Shown one piece after another: positions 53,474 to 63,673 of a stretch of 64,000 nucleotides of DNA (position 1 is its first letter; each line of letters opens with the position of its first letter). A program made the position numbers and the translations under genes. The DNA is taken from the NCBI RefSeq assembly GCF_030010235.1, contig NZ_JASCRS010000005.1, forward strand, positions 310,001-374,000, written 5' to 3'. The DNA comes from Leucobacter sp. UT-8R-CII-1-4. Lineage in GTDB: Bacteria; Actinomycetota; Actinomycetes; Actinomycetales; Microbacteriaceae. The notes under the pieces were generated by a model. That model searched no databases, had not been told where the DNA came from, and saw only the letters and a program-made list of their open reading frames with translations.

Positions 53474-54852
53474 TGTGCGGCCTCCGCGTTCTTTGCTGCT
53501 GCCGCGACTGCGGCAGGCTCTACCAAATCTCCGTTATCGAGCGTGAGGTAACCCTTGCGCACCGTATAGGCGACGCGTCCAGGCAACTCCATCTCGAGGA
53601 ACGGGGAATTTTTGCTCATGCCCTTGAGGTGCTCAAAACCGAACACGCTCGAGCTCTCTGGATCGACCAGGGCGATATCAGCGACCTGACCAACCTCAAG
53701 TGCGGTCGGATGCCCCTCAAGACGCCCAATCTCAGCAGGCTTCTGCGAAATCAGCTGCTCAAGCTCTGCCCAGCTCGCGTGACCCTCACGGATCAGCGAC
53801 AGAATCGAGATTGGGAGCGCAGACTCGAGACCCACCATGCCAAAAGCCGCGGCATCCCACTCGCATTCTTTCGCTTCAGCGGGGTGTGGCGCGTGATCGG
53901 TTGCGATGATGTCGATTACACCCTCTGCTACGGCAGCGCGCAGCGCGCGCACATCTTCTTCACGACGAAGCGGCGGGTTGACCTTGTAACGCGGGTCATA
54001 ACTGCGCGCCGTTTCTTCGGTGAGAATCAGGTGGTGCGGCGTGACCTCGGCGGTAACTTGCACGCCCCGAGCCTTGGCCCAGCGCACTACCTCAACCGAA
54101 CCAGCGGTCGAAAGATGGCAGATATGCAGGCGCGCACCAATATGTTCAGCGAGCAATACGTCACGAGCAATGATCGACTCTTCAGCGACTGCTGGCCAGC
54201 CCTTCAGCCCGAGTTCGCTTGAGAGCGCACCCTCGTTCATCTGTGAACCCTCGGTGAGGCGAGGATCCTGCGCATGCTGCGCAACAACGCCGTCAAAGGT
54301 TTTTACGTATTCGAGTGCGCGACGCATCAGAAGCGGATCATGCACACACTTGCCGTCATCGCTGAAGACGCGAACGGCAGCGCGCGACTGCGCCATAGCG
54401 CCAATCTCGCTGAGTCGCTCCCCTGCCAAATCTTCGGTTACCGCGCCAATCGGTCGAACCGTGGCGTAACCCGCGGCGTCGCCGAGCGACTGCACCTGCT
54501 CAACAACACCGGCAGTATCTTGCACCGGTGAGGTGTTGGCCATCGGAAACACCGTGGTGAAGCCACCCGCAGCAGCGGCCCGAGTGCCGGTAAGCACTGT
54601 CTCGCTGCGTTCAAAGCCCGGCTCGCGCAGATGCGTGTGCAAATCAACCAGGCCGGTCATGGCGATCATGCCATCGGCCTCGATAACGCGATCACCCTCG
54701 TTTGGCGTGAGGCTGCCCGCAGCGGCGCGCTCGACGATACGACCGTGAGAGACACGCAGGTCGACCGCGGCTACAGATGCCGGGTTTGCGCCTCGTTCTT
54801 TCAGGTCAGCGGCGATCCGCGCCCCTCGAATGAGCAGATCTTGGTTCGTCAC
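53470..54852 (-). CDS. pyrC: dihydroorotase
   Basis: The 460-residue class I enzyme has the zinc motif [10 protein letters not shown], the Asp-rich [17 protein letters not shown] and the substrate Asn/Arg set. It closes carbamoyl aspartate to dihydroorotate. Starts four bases inside the pyrB end. Confidence 0.97.
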   Translation of the reverse strand: MTNQDLLIRGARIAADLKERGANPASVAAVDLRVSHGRIVERAAAGSLTPNEGDRVIEADGMIAMTGLVDLHTHLREPGFERSETVLTGTRAAAAGGFTTVFPMANTSPVQDTAGVVEQVQSLGDAAGYATVRPIGAVTEDLAGERLSEIGAMAQSRAAVRVFSDDGKCVHDPLLMRRALEYVKTFDGVVAQHAQDPRLTEGSQMNEGALSSELGLKGWPAVAEESIIARDVLLAEHIGARLHICHLSTAGSVEVVRWAKARGVQVTAEVTPHHLILTEETARSYDPRYKVNPPLRREEDVRALRAAVAEGVIDIIATDHAPHPAEAKECEWDAAAFGMVGLESALPISILSLIREGHASWAELEQLISQKPAEIGRLEGHPTALEVGQVADIALVDPESSSVFGFEHLKGMSKNSPFLEMELPGRVAYTVRKGYLTLDNGDLVEPAAVAAAAKNAEAAQ

Positions 54853-55805
54853 GAGGCGACCTCTTTCTCTCCTGAAAGCAACAAATACAGTGCGGCCATG
54901 CGAACGGACACGCCGTTGGCAACCTGCTCAAGCACGGTCGACCGCTCGCTATCTGCGGCAGCCGAAGAAATTTCAAGTCCACGATTCATGGGGCCTGGGT
55001 GCATGATGAGCGCGTGCTCAGGCAACGAACCTAGGCGCACATCGTCGAGTCCCCAGTTACGAGCGTACTCGCGCTCGTTCGGAAAATATGCCGCGTGCAT
55101 GCGTTCACTCTGAATCCGGAGCATCATCACAACATCTGGCTGATCTTCGCGAATCGCCTCATCGAGTGAGTGGCGCACCGTGACGGGCCACTCGCGCGAG
55201 CCGTAAGGCTGCAGGGTCTCGGGTGCAACGAAGGTAACGTTCGCCCCGAGCGTTGTGAGCAGCCAAAGGTTTGAGCGTGCAACTCGCGAGTGCGCCAGGT
55301 CGCCAACGATGACGACCGAGATGCCGTTGAGGTCGCGGCCACGGCTTGCCTCGCCGAAGAGTCTGCGACGCATGGTGAAGGCATCAAGCAGCGCCTGAGT
55401 CGGGTGTTCGTGGGTACCGTCACCGGCGTTCAGCACGCCCGCATCGATCCAGCCGCTACTGGCCAGTCGAGATGGTGCTCCGCTTGCCGGATGGCGAATC
55501 ACAACACCGTCGGCGCCAATGGCCTGCAGCGTCTGCGCGGTGTCTTTGAGCGACTCGCCCTTGCTTACCGATGAGCCCTTCGCGCTGAAGTTGATCACGT
55601 CAGCGCTGAGACGCTTAGCAGCGGCCTCAAAGCTAATGCGAGTGCGTGTGCTGTCTTCGTAGAAAAGGTTCACTACGGTTTTGCCACGCAGAGTTGGCAG
55701 CTTCTTCACCTCGCGCTGCTGGGTGGCAGCCATATCTTCAGCGGTGTCGAGGATCAACAGCGCCTCGTCTTTTGCGAGTGTGCGGGTATCGAGCAAATGC
55801 CTCAT
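54849..55805 (-). CDS. pyrB: aspartate carbamoyltransferase catalytic subunit
   Basis: The 318-residue protein has the carbamoyl phosphate site STRTRISFE, the aspartate site and [12 protein letters not shown]. It joins carbamoyl phosphate and aspartate. No PyrI regulatory subunit is nearby, as usual in Gram-positives. Confidence 0.98.
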   Translation of the reverse strand: MRHLLDTRTLAKDEALLILDTAEDMAATQQREVKKLPTLRGKTVVNLFYEDSTRTRISFEAAAKRLSADVINFSAKGSSVSKGESLKDTAQTLQAIGADGVVIRHPASGAPSRLASSGWIDAGVLNAGDGTHEHPTQALLDAFTMRRRLFGEASRGRDLNGISVVIVGDLAHSRVARSNLWLLTTLGANVTFVAPETLQPYGSREWPVTVRHSLDEAIREDQPDVVMMLRIQSERMHAAYFPNEREYARNWGLDDVRLGSLPEHALIMHPGPMNRGLEISSAAADSERSTVLEQVANGVSVRMAALYLLLSGEKEVAS

Positions 55806-56326
55806 GAGATGGTCACCTCGTCAACTCCGTCGTGTTCGAGGAGTCGAACTGAGATGCGCTCGTGTTTGGAACTCGGCAGGTTCTTGCCAATGAAGTCTGC
55901 CCGAATCGGCAGTTCACGGTGCCCGCGGTCGATCAGTGCTGCGAGCCGCACCGCCTTTGGCCGCCCGTGGTCGTTCAGCGCGTCGAGAGCGGCGCGCACG
56001 GTGCGACCCGAATAGAGCACATCGTCAACGAGGACCACGGTTGCACCATCAATGCTCGGTGGCATGTCAGTGGGCTGCGGCACACGGGTTGGATTTTGGG
56101 CAAGATCGTCGCGATACATGGTCACGTCGAGTTGGCCGACGGGAACCACGGTTCCTTCGATACGTTCGATTGCTTCTGCAATGCGATGGGCCAGTGCTAC
56201 GCCGCGAGTCGGAATGCCCACGAGAACGAGATCTTCTGCGCCCTTATTGGTCTCGATGATTTCATGCGAGATGCGGGTGAGTGCCCGCGCAATTTCGGCG
56301 CCCTCAAGGACCGTATGCGCTGCCAT
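55802..56326 (-). CDS. pyrR: PyrR regulator / uracil phosphoribosyltransferase
   Basis: The 174-residue protein has the PRPP loop [18 protein letters not shown] and [16 protein letters not shown]. It senses UMP/UTP and binds pyr mRNA. A consensus PyrR binding loop lies 20-30 bases upstream of its start, so it should repress its own operon. First gene of the pyr operon. Confidence 0.97.
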   Translation of the reverse strand: MAAHTVLEGAEIARALTRISHEIIETNKGAEDLVLVGIPTRGVALAHRIAEAIERIEGTVVPVGQLDVTMYRDDLAQNPTRVPQPTDMPPSIDGATVVLVDDVLYSGRTVRAALDALNDHGRPKAVRLAALIDRGHRELPIRADFIGKNLPSSKHERISVRLLEHDGVDEVTIS

Positions 56327-56343
56327 TTCACCGCCCCCCTTCT

Positions 56344-56359
56344 GCGCCTCACGGGACGC
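56344..56359 (-). promoter_or_regulatory. PyrR binding loop
   Basis: Minus strand GCG-TCCCGTGAGG-CGC matches the PyrR loop consensus TCCNGNGAGGY within a GCG/CGC stem, followed by the GGGGGG ribosome binding site of pyrR. Layout suggests translational repression rather than attenuation. Confidence 0.72.
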
Positions 56360-56470
56360 TGTTAAAGGATTGCTGTTAATGCCTTAAGTCTACACAAATT
56401 CTGGGCGGCCTTTGCACACCATTGTCCGCCGTGTTTGCGACCGCTTCGCAACAGATTTCGAAGCAATCAT

Positions 56471-56510
56471 ACAAAGACCCTCACAGGTCGAAACCTGCGA
56501 GGGTCTTTGT
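56471..56510 (-). terminator. terminator of the efp-nusB operon
   Basis: ACAAAGACCCTCACAGGT pairs with ACCTGCGAGGGTCTTTGT, one mismatch, around CGAA, 18 bases after the nusB stop. Confidence 0.85.
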
Positions 56511-56527
56511 CAGATCCAGCGCGCCAA

Positions 56528-56941
56528 TTACTCGGCGTGCTGAGAAATCTTACCGAGCACACCGTTCACAAAACGTGCGCTGTCGTCAGTCGAGTACAAC
56601 TTCGCGAGTTCAATAGCCTCGTCGATCGCCACTGCCGGAGGAACCTCCGGGTTGTACAGCATCTCCCACGAAGCGAGACGCAGCACTGCACGGTCAACAT
56701 TGGGCATACGCTCAATAGTCCAACCCTGCGCATAGCTTGAGATGAGCTCATCAATCTCGTCTTGGTGATCAACGACACCGTCAACGATTTCGCGAGCATA
56801 CAGCCACGAAGCTGCGCGGTCGGGTTCGCCCGCCGCACGTTTCGCTTCAGCGGCAACAATCGCAGCCAGAGATTCGTTACGAACATCTGCCTGGAAGAGC
56901 ATGTCTAGCGCACGCTTGCGCGCCTTAGTACGAGCTGACAA
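56528..56941 (-). CDS. nusB: transcription antitermination factor NusB
   Basis: The 137-residue all-helical protein has the NusB signatures TKARKRALDMLFQADVRNES, WTIERMPNVDRAVLRLASWE and VAIDEAIELAKLYSTDDS. It works with NusE in rRNA antitermination. Starts six bases after efp. Confidence 0.96.
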   Translation of the reverse strand: MSARTKARKRALDMLFQADVRNESLAAIVAAEAKRAAGEPDRAASWLYAREIVDGVVDHQDEIDELISSYAQGWTIERMPNVDRAVLRLASWEMLYNPEVPPAVAIDEAIELAKLYSTDDSARFVNGVLGKISQHAE

Positions 56942-56947
56942 CTGGGA

Positions 56948-57511
56948 TCAGTCGTTTACGCGGCCGAGGTAGTCACCCGTGCGGGTATCGACCTTTACCT
57001 TGGTGCCGGTCTCGAGGAACAGCGGAACCTGGATCTCTGCACCGGTCTCAACGGTTGCAGGCTTGGTGCCGCCGGTCGAGCGGTCGCCCTGCAGGCCTGG
57101 CTCGGTGTAGGTGATTTCGAGCACTACCGATGCTGGCAGCTCAATGTAGAGTGGCTCGCCCTCGTGCAGAGCGATCTGAACGTCAAGGTTTTCAAGCATG
57201 AACTTCGAAGCATCGCCAACGACGGTGCCCGAAACAGTCAGCTGGTCGTAGTCCGACTTGTCCATAAAGACAAAGTCAGCGCCGTCCTGGTAGAGGTACT
57301 GGAAATCGCGGCGATCAACCAGAGCGGTCTCAATCTTTGCGCCAGCGTTGTAGGTTTTGTCGATGATCTTGCCCGACACAACGTTCTTCTGCTTGGTGCG
57401 AACAAACGCACCGCCCTTGCCTGGCTTCACGTGCTGGAACTCAACCACGCTCCAGAGCTGACCGGCTTCTTTAATGACGGTGCCGTTCTTGATGTCGTTC
57501 GAGGTTGCCAT
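56948..57511 (-). CDS. efp: elongation factor P
   Basis: The 187-residue protein has the three EF-P beta domains; [19 protein letters not shown] carries the PGKGGA loop (Lys at the tip), and the C-terminus ends with [18 protein letters not shown] relieves polyproline stalling. Normal length. Confidence 0.98.
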   Translation of the reverse strand: MATSNDIKNGTVIKEAGQLWSVVEFQHVKPGKGGAFVRTKQKNVVSGKIIDKTYNAGAKIETALVDRRDFQYLYQDGADFVFMDKSDYDQLTVSGTVVGDASKFMLENLDVQIALHEGEPLYIELPASVVLEITYTEPGLQGDRSTGGTKPATVETGAEIQVPLFLETGTKVKVDTRTGDYLGRVND

Positions 57512-57694
57512 GCGGTGTTACTCCGGTTCGGGTAGAAAAAAGGATCAAGCGCCCAACGAGCGCCGGTCTATCCTACACCTGCTAACACTGGTCATGATGG
57601 GTACAGCAGCAAAAGCGACCCAGCGGATCGCCGTTTGCACGACTTCAACAAAAGATGAGCGGGCAAAAGCTGACGCCCAATAGGGTCGATAGCT

Positions 57695-58261
57695 ATGCAC
57701 ATGATCTTTCGTACGCTGAGCCACCTCTGGTTTGTTGCCCCGCGCGGACCCCGCCTCGGATACGACGAGGTTTCCCGATCACGCTTCCGCGTATGGCCAA
57801 CTGACCTCGACGTTCTCAACCATATGAACAATGGCAAGTACCTGTCGGTCATGGATGTCGGCCGTTATGACATGATCCAGCGAAATGGCACTCTCAAAGT
57901 TTTTAAAGAGCAGGATTGGTACCCGGTCGTTGTGGGTCAGACCATCTCGTATCGAAAGTCGCTCAACCCCTGGATGCGTTTCTGGATCGAGTCGAAAATC
58001 ATCGGTTTTGATGATCAGGCCGTATACATGGAGCAGCGCTTTGTGCGACCAGACGCCAATGGCGAATTTGAGATTTACGCCCAGGCATACGTGCGTGGAC
58101 GCATCCTGAAAAAGTCGGGCGGCGTGGTTTACCCAGACGAGATCATCGAGAAGATGGGCGCTGACCCGGCAATGTTTTCGGTGCCGGAAGCGATTCTGGC
58201 TTGGGGTCAGGCAAGCCGCCTACCGTCAACTCGCGCCGAAGCTCCGAGCATCTGGGAGTGA
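57695..58261 (+). CDS. hotdog-fold acyl-CoA thioesterase
   Basis: The 188-residue protein has the 4HBT motif WPTDLDVLNHMNNGKYLSVM and a hotdog fold second half (IESKIIGFDDQAVYMEQRFV). It resembles the THEM6/YbgC-like thioesterases. Substrate unknown. The 183-base gap to efp holds its promoter. Confidence 0.85.
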   Translation: MHMIFRTLSHLWFVAPRGPRLGYDEVSRSRFRVWPTDLDVLNHMNNGKYLSVMDVGRYDMIQRNGTLKVFKEQDWYPVVVGQTISYRKSLNPWMRFWIESKIIGFDDQAVYMEQRFVRPDANGEFEIYAQAYVRGRILKKSGGVVYPDEIIEKMGADPAMFSVPEAILAWGQASRLPSTRAEAPSIWE

Positions 58262-58273
58262 CTCTCGCGGCAT

Positions 58274-59686
58274 TCAGGCGCGACGTTCGACCAGCGCAAT
58301 AAACATTGCGTCGGTGCCATTGCGGTGCGGCCAAAGCTGAGCGCTCAAGCTCTGCCCCGCAAGATCGAGTGGCTCACGAGCAACCTCATTCAGCACTGAT
58401 TTCGCATCAAGTTCACGCAAATCAGGGTGGTTCTTCAGCAGCCCATCAAGCACGACGCGGGTCTCAGCCCGATGCGGCGAACAGGTAACGTACGCGAGCA
58501 CACCGCCCGGTGCAAGGTGATCCACCGCAGCCTCAAGCAACTCAGCTTGCAACGCGGTGAGAACAGGCAGATCGGTTGGCTGCTTGCGCCAGCGAGCCTC
58601 AGGCCTGCGGCGCAGCGCACCAAGCCCAGAGCAAGGCGCATCAACCAAGATCCGGTCAAAACTCTCACCACCGTAGGCACCAGCATCGCGTCCATCGTGC
58701 GAAACAACCTCTACATGGTCTGCCACGGCGACGACCGAGCGGCGCACCAACTCTGCGCGGTGCTCTGACACCTCATTCGCCCGCACCGATGCACCACCGA
58801 GTGCAGCTTCTGCGCCGAGCAGGGCGGTTTTTCCGCCGGGGCCCGCGCAAAGGTCAAGCCATTTTTCGCCGCTGCGCACCTCGCGAGATCGCGTGAGTGC
58901 GAGCGCCGCCAGTTGCGATCCCTGATCCTGCACACGGACGAATCCGTCTGGCTCATCGATTGCACCAATGGCCTTCGCGGGGTCGCCACCCTCAAGTTCG
59001 AGACCGAGAGGCGAGGCACCGAGCGCTTCAAGCTGAACACCACGTTCGGGGTCGCTGCCGAGCACCGCCGCCGTTTCAACATCGATCGCAGCGCCGGGAA
59101 GCAGTGCAAGGCTCACCCGTGGCGGTACGTTGTCGGCCTCAAGCAGTTCTACAAGTTCATGCTCTCGACCCTCAGCTCGCAAGGAGTCACGGAGCGCGCG
59201 CAGCACCCAAGCGGGATGCGAGGTGCGCACGGCAAGAGCTGCATCAGCGTTTTTCGCTTCGTCTTCGATACGCGCATTCCACTCTTCGTTGCTGGTGCGG
59301 CCAATCGAACGAAGCACACCGTTCACGAAACCGGCAGCAGCTGGATTCGCCACCTTGCGTTGCAGTTCGACGCTCTCATTTACGGCAGCGTGCGCGGCGG
59401 TGCGCATCGAGAGCAACTGATGCGCACCAAGTCTCAGCACACGCAGTGTGCGCTGATCCACTTTGTCGATGCTGCGGCCGGAAGCCAGCTCGATGATGCG
59501 ATCGTATCGGCCCCGGCCACGCAATGTGCCGGCAACCAGCTCGGTGGCGAGTCCGGCATCGCGCGAATCAAGTTTTGCTTCGCGAATACGTGCAGGCAAC
59601 GCAAGGTTTGCATAAGCATCGCGTTCATCTACGTCACGCAAGACATCGTATGCAACGAGGCGCGCTGGTGAAATACGGGGGCTCAT
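58274..59686 (-). CDS. rsmB: 16S rRNA m5C967 methyltransferase
   Basis: The 470-residue protein has an N-terminal NusB-like domain (ARLVAYDVLRDVDERDAYAN; RAHAAVNESVELQRKVANPA-type segment) and a SUN methyltransferase domain: DLCAGPGGKTALLG, DAPCSGLGALRRRPEARWR (catalytic PCSG), VLAYVTCSPHRAET. It overlaps fmt by four bases. Confidence 0.95.
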   Translation of the reverse strand: MSPRISPARLVAYDVLRDVDERDAYANLALPARIREAKLDSRDAGLATELVAGTLRGRGRYDRIIELASGRSIDKVDQRTLRVLRLGAHQLLSMRTAAHAAVNESVELQRKVANPAAAGFVNGVLRSIGRTSNEEWNARIEDEAKNADAALAVRTSHPAWVLRALRDSLRAEGREHELVELLEADNVPPRVSLALLPGAAIDVETAAVLGSDPERGVQLEALGASPLGLELEGGDPAKAIGAIDEPDGFVRVQDQGSQLAALALTRSREVRSGEKWLDLCAGPGGKTALLGAEAALGGASVRANEVSEHRAELVRRSVVAVADHVEVVSHDGRDAGAYGGESFDRILVDAPCSGLGALRRRPEARWRKQPTDLPVLTALQAELLEAAVDHLAPGGVLAYVTCSPHRAETRVVLDGLLKNHPDLRELDAKSVLNEVAREPLDLAGQSLSAQLWPHRNGTDAMFIALVERRA

Positions 59687-60639
59687 GAGAGCACCACCGA
59701 TCCCCCGCGACCACGTAACCAGTCGGCGCCATTCATAGCTGCCTTACCAGCGGGCTGTACTCGTTCAAGTTCAAGGGCGCCGTCTACAAGGTCGAGGATC
59801 GCTTTGCCTTCGCGCATCTGCACGGTACCGGCAAGACGATCCGACGGTTCCGCCGCCTCATCCACCGTCGAAATCTTATGCAGTTTGAGTGGCTGATCTT
59901 CGCACAGCACATACGCCCCCGGCTCTGGCGTCACCCCTGCCCAGTGCGCAAGCACTGACGCGGTAGGCAGGGTGAGGTCGATCTTGCCATCTTCACGTCC
60001 GAGCTTGTGCGCGTAGCTTGGCTCCCCCTGTTGTTCATCGCCAGCATCTGCGTCGCTCGCGAGTGCCTGCACCGCGCCAAGCAAAGCGTCCGTGCCGAAG
60101 CTTGCAAGTTCGGTGAGCGCTTCGCCGGCACTTGTGCCCGGCGTGAAGCTCTTTTGGTCGCGGGTGAGCACCGCGCCTGCGTCAAGCGCCGCAACCAGGC
60201 GAAACACTGTCACACCGAGTTCTTGCTCGCCTGCCATCAGTGCGCGCTGCACAGGTGCCGCACCGCGCCAGTTCGGCAGCGTGCTGAAGTGCAGATTGAT
60301 CCACCCGCGATGTGGCAGGGAGAGCAGAGGTTCACGTACGAGGCCACCGTAGGCGACGATGACACCCAGATCAGCACCAAGTTCGCGCACCCACTCTGTC
60401 GCGTTCTCGTCAAGCTTGTTCGCCTTGAAAACCGGCAAACCGAGTTCTGCTGCCGCTTGGGCCACGGGCGAGGGCGTGAGCACACGCTTGCGACCAAGCG
60501 GTGCGTCTTCGCGGGTAATCACACCAACGACCTCAAGATTTGTGACGTCGTGTGACGGGTCAGCGGCACCAGCAGCCTTCACGAGGGCGTGAAGGCTGGG
60601 TACGGCAAACTCTGGGGTTCCAGCAAAGACGATGCGCAT
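59683..60639 (-). CDS. fmt: methionyl-tRNA formyltransferase
   Basis: The 318-residue enzyme has IVFAGTPEFAVPSLHALVKA, LPHRGWINLHFSTLPNWRGA (catalytic region) and VFRLVAALDAGAVLTRDQK. It formylates initiator tRNA. Divergent from the trp leader by 62 bases. Confidence 0.96.
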   Translation of the reverse strand: MRIVFAGTPEFAVPSLHALVKAAGAADPSHDVTNLEVVGVITREDAPLGRKRVLTPSPVAQAAAELGLPVFKANKLDENATEWVRELGADLGVIVAYGGLVREPLLSLPHRGWINLHFSTLPNWRGAAPVQRALMAGEQELGVTVFRLVAALDAGAVLTRDQKSFTPGTSAGEALTELASFGTDALLGAVQALASDADAGDEQQGEPSYAHKLGREDGKIDLTLPTASVLAHWAGVTPEPGAYVLCEDQPLKLHKISTVDEAAEPSDRLAGTVQMREGKAILDLVDGALELERVQPAGKAAMNGADWLRGRGGSVVLS

Positions 60640-60660
60640 CGTTCTATTCTCGCAGCAACT

Positions 60661-60689
60661 TTGAGTTCCTTCGTCGCTGAAGCTAATGC
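60661..60689 (+). promoter_or_regulatory. promoter of trp leader
   Basis: TTGAGT (60661-60666) and TAATGC (60684-60689) are separated by 17 bases, with transcription expected close to the leader ATG at 60702. Confidence 0.55.
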
Positions 60690-60701
60690 TATGCTCGCCT
60701 C

Positions 60702-60734
60702 ATGCATTTCGTGAATCAGTGGTGGACCGCTTAA
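60702..60734 (+). CDS. trpL: trp leader peptide ([10 protein letters not shown])
   Basis: Ten codons with tandem Trp codons TGG TGG, followed at once by the first segment of an attenuator. Stalling there signals lack of charged tRNA-Trp. Confidence 0.9.
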   Translation: MHFVNQWWTA

Positions 60735-60793
60735 CGGCGGTTCATTTTCGATTGCATTTTCATCGACACCGCCTCTCGGAGGCGGTGTTTTTT
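60716..60793 (+). promoter_or_regulatory. trp transcription attenuator
   Basis: ACCGC just after the Trp codons can pair with GCGGT (segments 1:2). GGCGGT can instead pair with ACCGCC of the terminator (2:3). The terminator ACACCGCCTC-TCG-GAGGCGGTGT (60766-60788) is followed by six T. The alternatives are mutually exclusive, as in classic trp attenuation. Confidence 0.88.
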
Positions 60794-60828
60794 GTCTCAG
60801 GGTGGCGACAAAACACACAGGAGAACTC

Positions 60829-62034
60829 ATGACCGAGACCCAGCTTTCCCGCTACCGCGCCAACGCCGAAGGTTACTTTGGCGAGTTCGGCGGTGCAGTA
60901 TTGCCCCCGTTTTTGGTTGAGCCAATGGCAGAAGTTGCTGCGGCATATGAAATCGCGCGGAATGATCCCTCGTTTCAGGAAGAGCTTCAGTCGCTGCTGA
61001 GCAAATATGTTGGCCGCCCGTCACTGCTTTATTTCGCTGAAAACCTCACTCGCGAGCTCGGTGGCGCGAAGGTGTACCTGAAGCGCGAAGATCTCAACCA
61101 CACCGGCGCCCACAAGATCAACCACACGCTCGGCGAGGCGCTGCTTGCGAAACGAATGGGCAAGACCAAGGTGATTGCCGAGACCGGCGCGGGTCAGCAC
61201 GGTGTGGCGCTTGCGACAGCTGCGGCACTTGTTGGTCTTGAGTGCGAAATTCATATGGGCGCAATCGACGTTGAAAAGCAGCACCCAAATGTGGTGCGTA
61301 TGGAGCTGCTCGGCGCAAAGGTAGTGCCCGTTGAACGCGGCGGTCGCTCACTCAAAGAAGCGGTCGACTCGGCGTTCGAGGTTTACGCTGGATCACCAGA
61401 CGAGTACCTTTTTGCAATCGGTTCGGTGGTAGGTCCACACCCGTTCCCCTCAATGGTGCGAGATTTCCAGTCGGTCGTCGGTCGCGAAGCTCGCGCGCAG
61501 ATTCTTGAGGCAGAGGGCCGTCTGCCCGATGCGCTCGTCGCGTGTGTCGGTGGCGGCTCAAACGCGATGGGTCTCTTTGATGCGTTCCTCGAAGACGAGT
61601 CGGTGCGCATCATTGGTGTCGAGCCCGCGGGCGAGGGTCTCGATTCGGACCGTCACGCTGCGACCATGACGCTTGGCACGGTCGGCGATATTCACGGCAT
61701 GCGCACCAAGGTCTTGCTCGGTGCAGATGGAGAACCTGCGCCTGTGCACTCAATTGCCTCAGGAATCGACTACCCAGGTGTTGGGCCCCAGCACGCCCAC
61801 TTGGAACAGCTCGGTCGAGCAGAATATGTGTCTGTGACCGACGAAGAAGCACTCAATGCTTTCCAGCTACTCACTCGCACGGAGGGCATTATTCCCGCGC
61901 TCGAATCTTCACATGCCATCGCGCACGTCGTAAAGCTCGCACCAACCCTGTCGGCAGACAGCATTGTGATCGCGAACCTCTCGGGCCGTGGTGACAAAGA
62001 CGTCGACTTCGTCGCGGAGCGCCTACGCAAGTGA
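60829..62034 (+). CDS. trpB: tryptophan synthase beta subunit
   Basis: ATG at 60829 follows AGGAG; 401 residues. [20 protein letters not shown] carries the PLP Lys; [32 protein letters not shown] (PLP phosphate) and the late ESSHAIAH segment are all present. Converts indole and serine to tryptophan. It is not followed by trpA but by an exporter gene, overlapping by four bases. Confidence 0.96.
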   Translation: MTETQLSRYRANAEGYFGEFGGAVLPPFLVEPMAEVAAAYEIARNDPSFQEELQSLLSKYVGRPSLLYFAENLTRELGGAKVYLKREDLNHTGAHKINHTLGEALLAKRMGKTKVIAETGAGQHGVALATAAALVGLECEIHMGAIDVEKQHPNVVRMELLGAKVVPVERGGRSLKEAVDSAFEVYAGSPDEYLFAIGSVVGPHPFPSMVRDFQSVVGREARAQILEAEGRLPDALVACVGGGSNAMGLFDAFLEDESVRIIGVEPAGEGLDSDRHAATMTLGTVGDIHGMRTKVLLGADGEPAPVHSIASGIDYPGVGPQHAHLEQLGRAEYVSVTDEEALNAFQLLTRTEGIIPALESSHAIAHVVKLAPTLSADSIVIANLSGRGDKDVDFVAERLRK

Positions 62035-62666
62035 CAGCTTCTGTCTGGGTTTCGTTGTTGGTGGCCTGCGTCGTAATTAGTCTTACGCCCGGCGCAGGCG
62101 CCATCAACACCATGTCAAATTCTCTCGCCGAGGGTTGGCGTCGCTCTATCTGGGGCATCATTGGGCAGCAGCTCGCGCTGGTCGTGTACATCGTGGTGGT
62201 CGCAGCGGGCGTCGGCCTAATGGTGTCGAAGTTCCCAGTGATTTTCGATGTCGTGCGTTACGTCGGTGCCGCATACCTGGCATATCTCGGTGTACGAATG
62301 ATCTTCGCCAAAACAGATGCTGCCGATGAAGCCGATAGCGAGGTCTACACCCCACGACACGAAAGCGCTTGGGCGATGCTTCGCCGCGGCTTCTGGGTGA
62401 ATATTCTGAACCCGAAGGCGATCGTCTTTTTTCTCGCTTTTATGCCGCAATTTGTGCGACCAGATCAGCCGCAACTCCCCCAGTACCTCATCGTCAGCGT
62501 GACCATGATCGTGATTGATGTCGCGGTGATGTGGTTTGTGTTCGCTGGCGCCGCTGGATCGTTTCGCAGGCTTACCCGCACCGCAAAAGGTAGGCGTGGG
62601 ATCAACTACACATTTGGTGCACTATTCATTGCGGTTGCGCTGATGCTGCTGTTTATGCGGCACTAA
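62031..62666 (+). CDS. LysE/RhtB-family amino acid exporter
   Basis: GTG at 62031 overlaps the trpB stop (GTGA). The 211-residue protein has about six membrane helices and family motifs [40 protein letters not shown] and [20 protein letters not shown]. It exports amino acids or relatives; the substrate is unknown. Its coupling to trpB puts it under the trp attenuator. Confidence 0.9.
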   Translation: MTASVWVSLLVACVVISLTPGAGAINTMSNSLAEGWRRSIWGIIGQQLALVVYIVVVAAGVGLMVSKFPVIFDVVRYVGAAYLAYLGVRMIFAKTDAADEADSEVYTPRHESAWAMLRRGFWVNILNPKAIVFFLAFMPQFVRPDQPQLPQYLIVSVTMIVIDVAVMWFVFAGAAGSFRRLTRTAKGRRGINYTFGALFIAVALMLLFMRH

Positions 62667-62726
62667 GTCTGTTGCTCGGGGGCCTGCGAGCAATCCGCAG
62701 GCAAGCCAGGAGCCAGCTTCGTCTAT

Positions 62727-63120
62727 GACAGACCCGGGCCGGTCAAGCAACGCCACCTAGCTTCGCCAGTTACTTCTGCATCGATCCCGGCAAGCTGCCC
62801 GAACACACCCCACACATTCGACGAAGCACCGTTCAGAATCGACACCTACCCGAGCTGCGTGCCACCAAAGAACGACGACGTGACAGCCTCACTGCTGTAT
62901 TTGGTTTCGGTTTCGCGAGACAACGGACGACCGAGTCCGTCGTACGTGGTCTTCGAGCTACTCACCTCGTCAGTGGCTTAAGTTGGCATGTTGCGCCAGT
63001 CATACCGATAACTCGCGTGCTCAGATTCAGAGACCCCGTGCGCCCGTGTAATGCCGGGTTGCCCCAGCACAAATAGCGTGGGTCGCTCTGCGGCAATTGG
63101 ATAATTTGACCGTGGACCAT
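62727..63120 (-). pseudogene. RHS/YD-repeat protein remnant
   Basis: One minus frame reads SYRYDWRNMPT, stop, ATDEVSSSKTTYDGLGRPLS, RETETKYSSEAVTSSFFGG, stop, ILNGASSNVWGVFGQLAGID. TYDGLGRPLSRET is a typical YD repeat. Stops interrupt the frame twice and no start is seen, so only a decayed fragment remains. RHS proteins are large polymorphic toxins or surface proteins. Confidence 0.65.
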
Positions 63121-63222
63121 TGAATTGGAACGATCAGCCACACACAAAATGGGTATCTACTACATCTAACTTGGGTAGCCTAACGCACGAGATTGAGTGT
63201 GCTCTTTCGATATCGTTTCTGC

Positions 63223-63489
63223 ATGCAAATACCATCGACGATAGTGCAAACGCTCAAGCGCATTTGGCCCGCGGCCATATCACTTATTGCAGGCATCTTG
63301 TCAATGGCATTCATCCTGGTTTTTATTTGGGGCATCAGCTTTGCGCTCATCGGAATCGGATTTGGAATCGCTGGCATACGATATTCGAAACCACTAGCCA
63401 TTCCGGGACTGTGCCTTAGCGGATTTTCTGCACTAGCGTTTGTAGCAATTGCCCTACCGATAGTTATCCAGGTTGCTCTTGGCTATTAG
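63223..63489 (+). CDS. small membrane protein (DUF4190-like)
   Basis: ATG at 63223 (MQIPSTIVQTLKRIWPAAIS) is favoured over a TTG upstream; 88 residues, two to three membrane helices (AGILSMAFILVFIWGISFAL; LCLSGFSALAFVAIALPIVI). Lower GC than its neighbours. Function unknown. Confidence 0.6.
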   Translation: MQIPSTIVQTLKRIWPAAISLIAGILSMAFILVFIWGISFALIGIGFGIAGIRYSKPLAIPGLCLSGFSALAFVAIALPIVIQVALGY

Positions 63490-63673
63490 AAACCCATCCA
63501 GCTACTCAGGTGCACATCAACTTCCTGCACGAATCAAAGTATTGAAAATACCTGGCACGCGACCAAAATTTTAGACAAGTTAAATACTTCGATGGAACAT
63601 CCCCGAGCATGCGGAATCTGAAGCATTAGATTGAACGGTCAGTAAAGACCCAAATTCCACTTACTTCCAGCAA

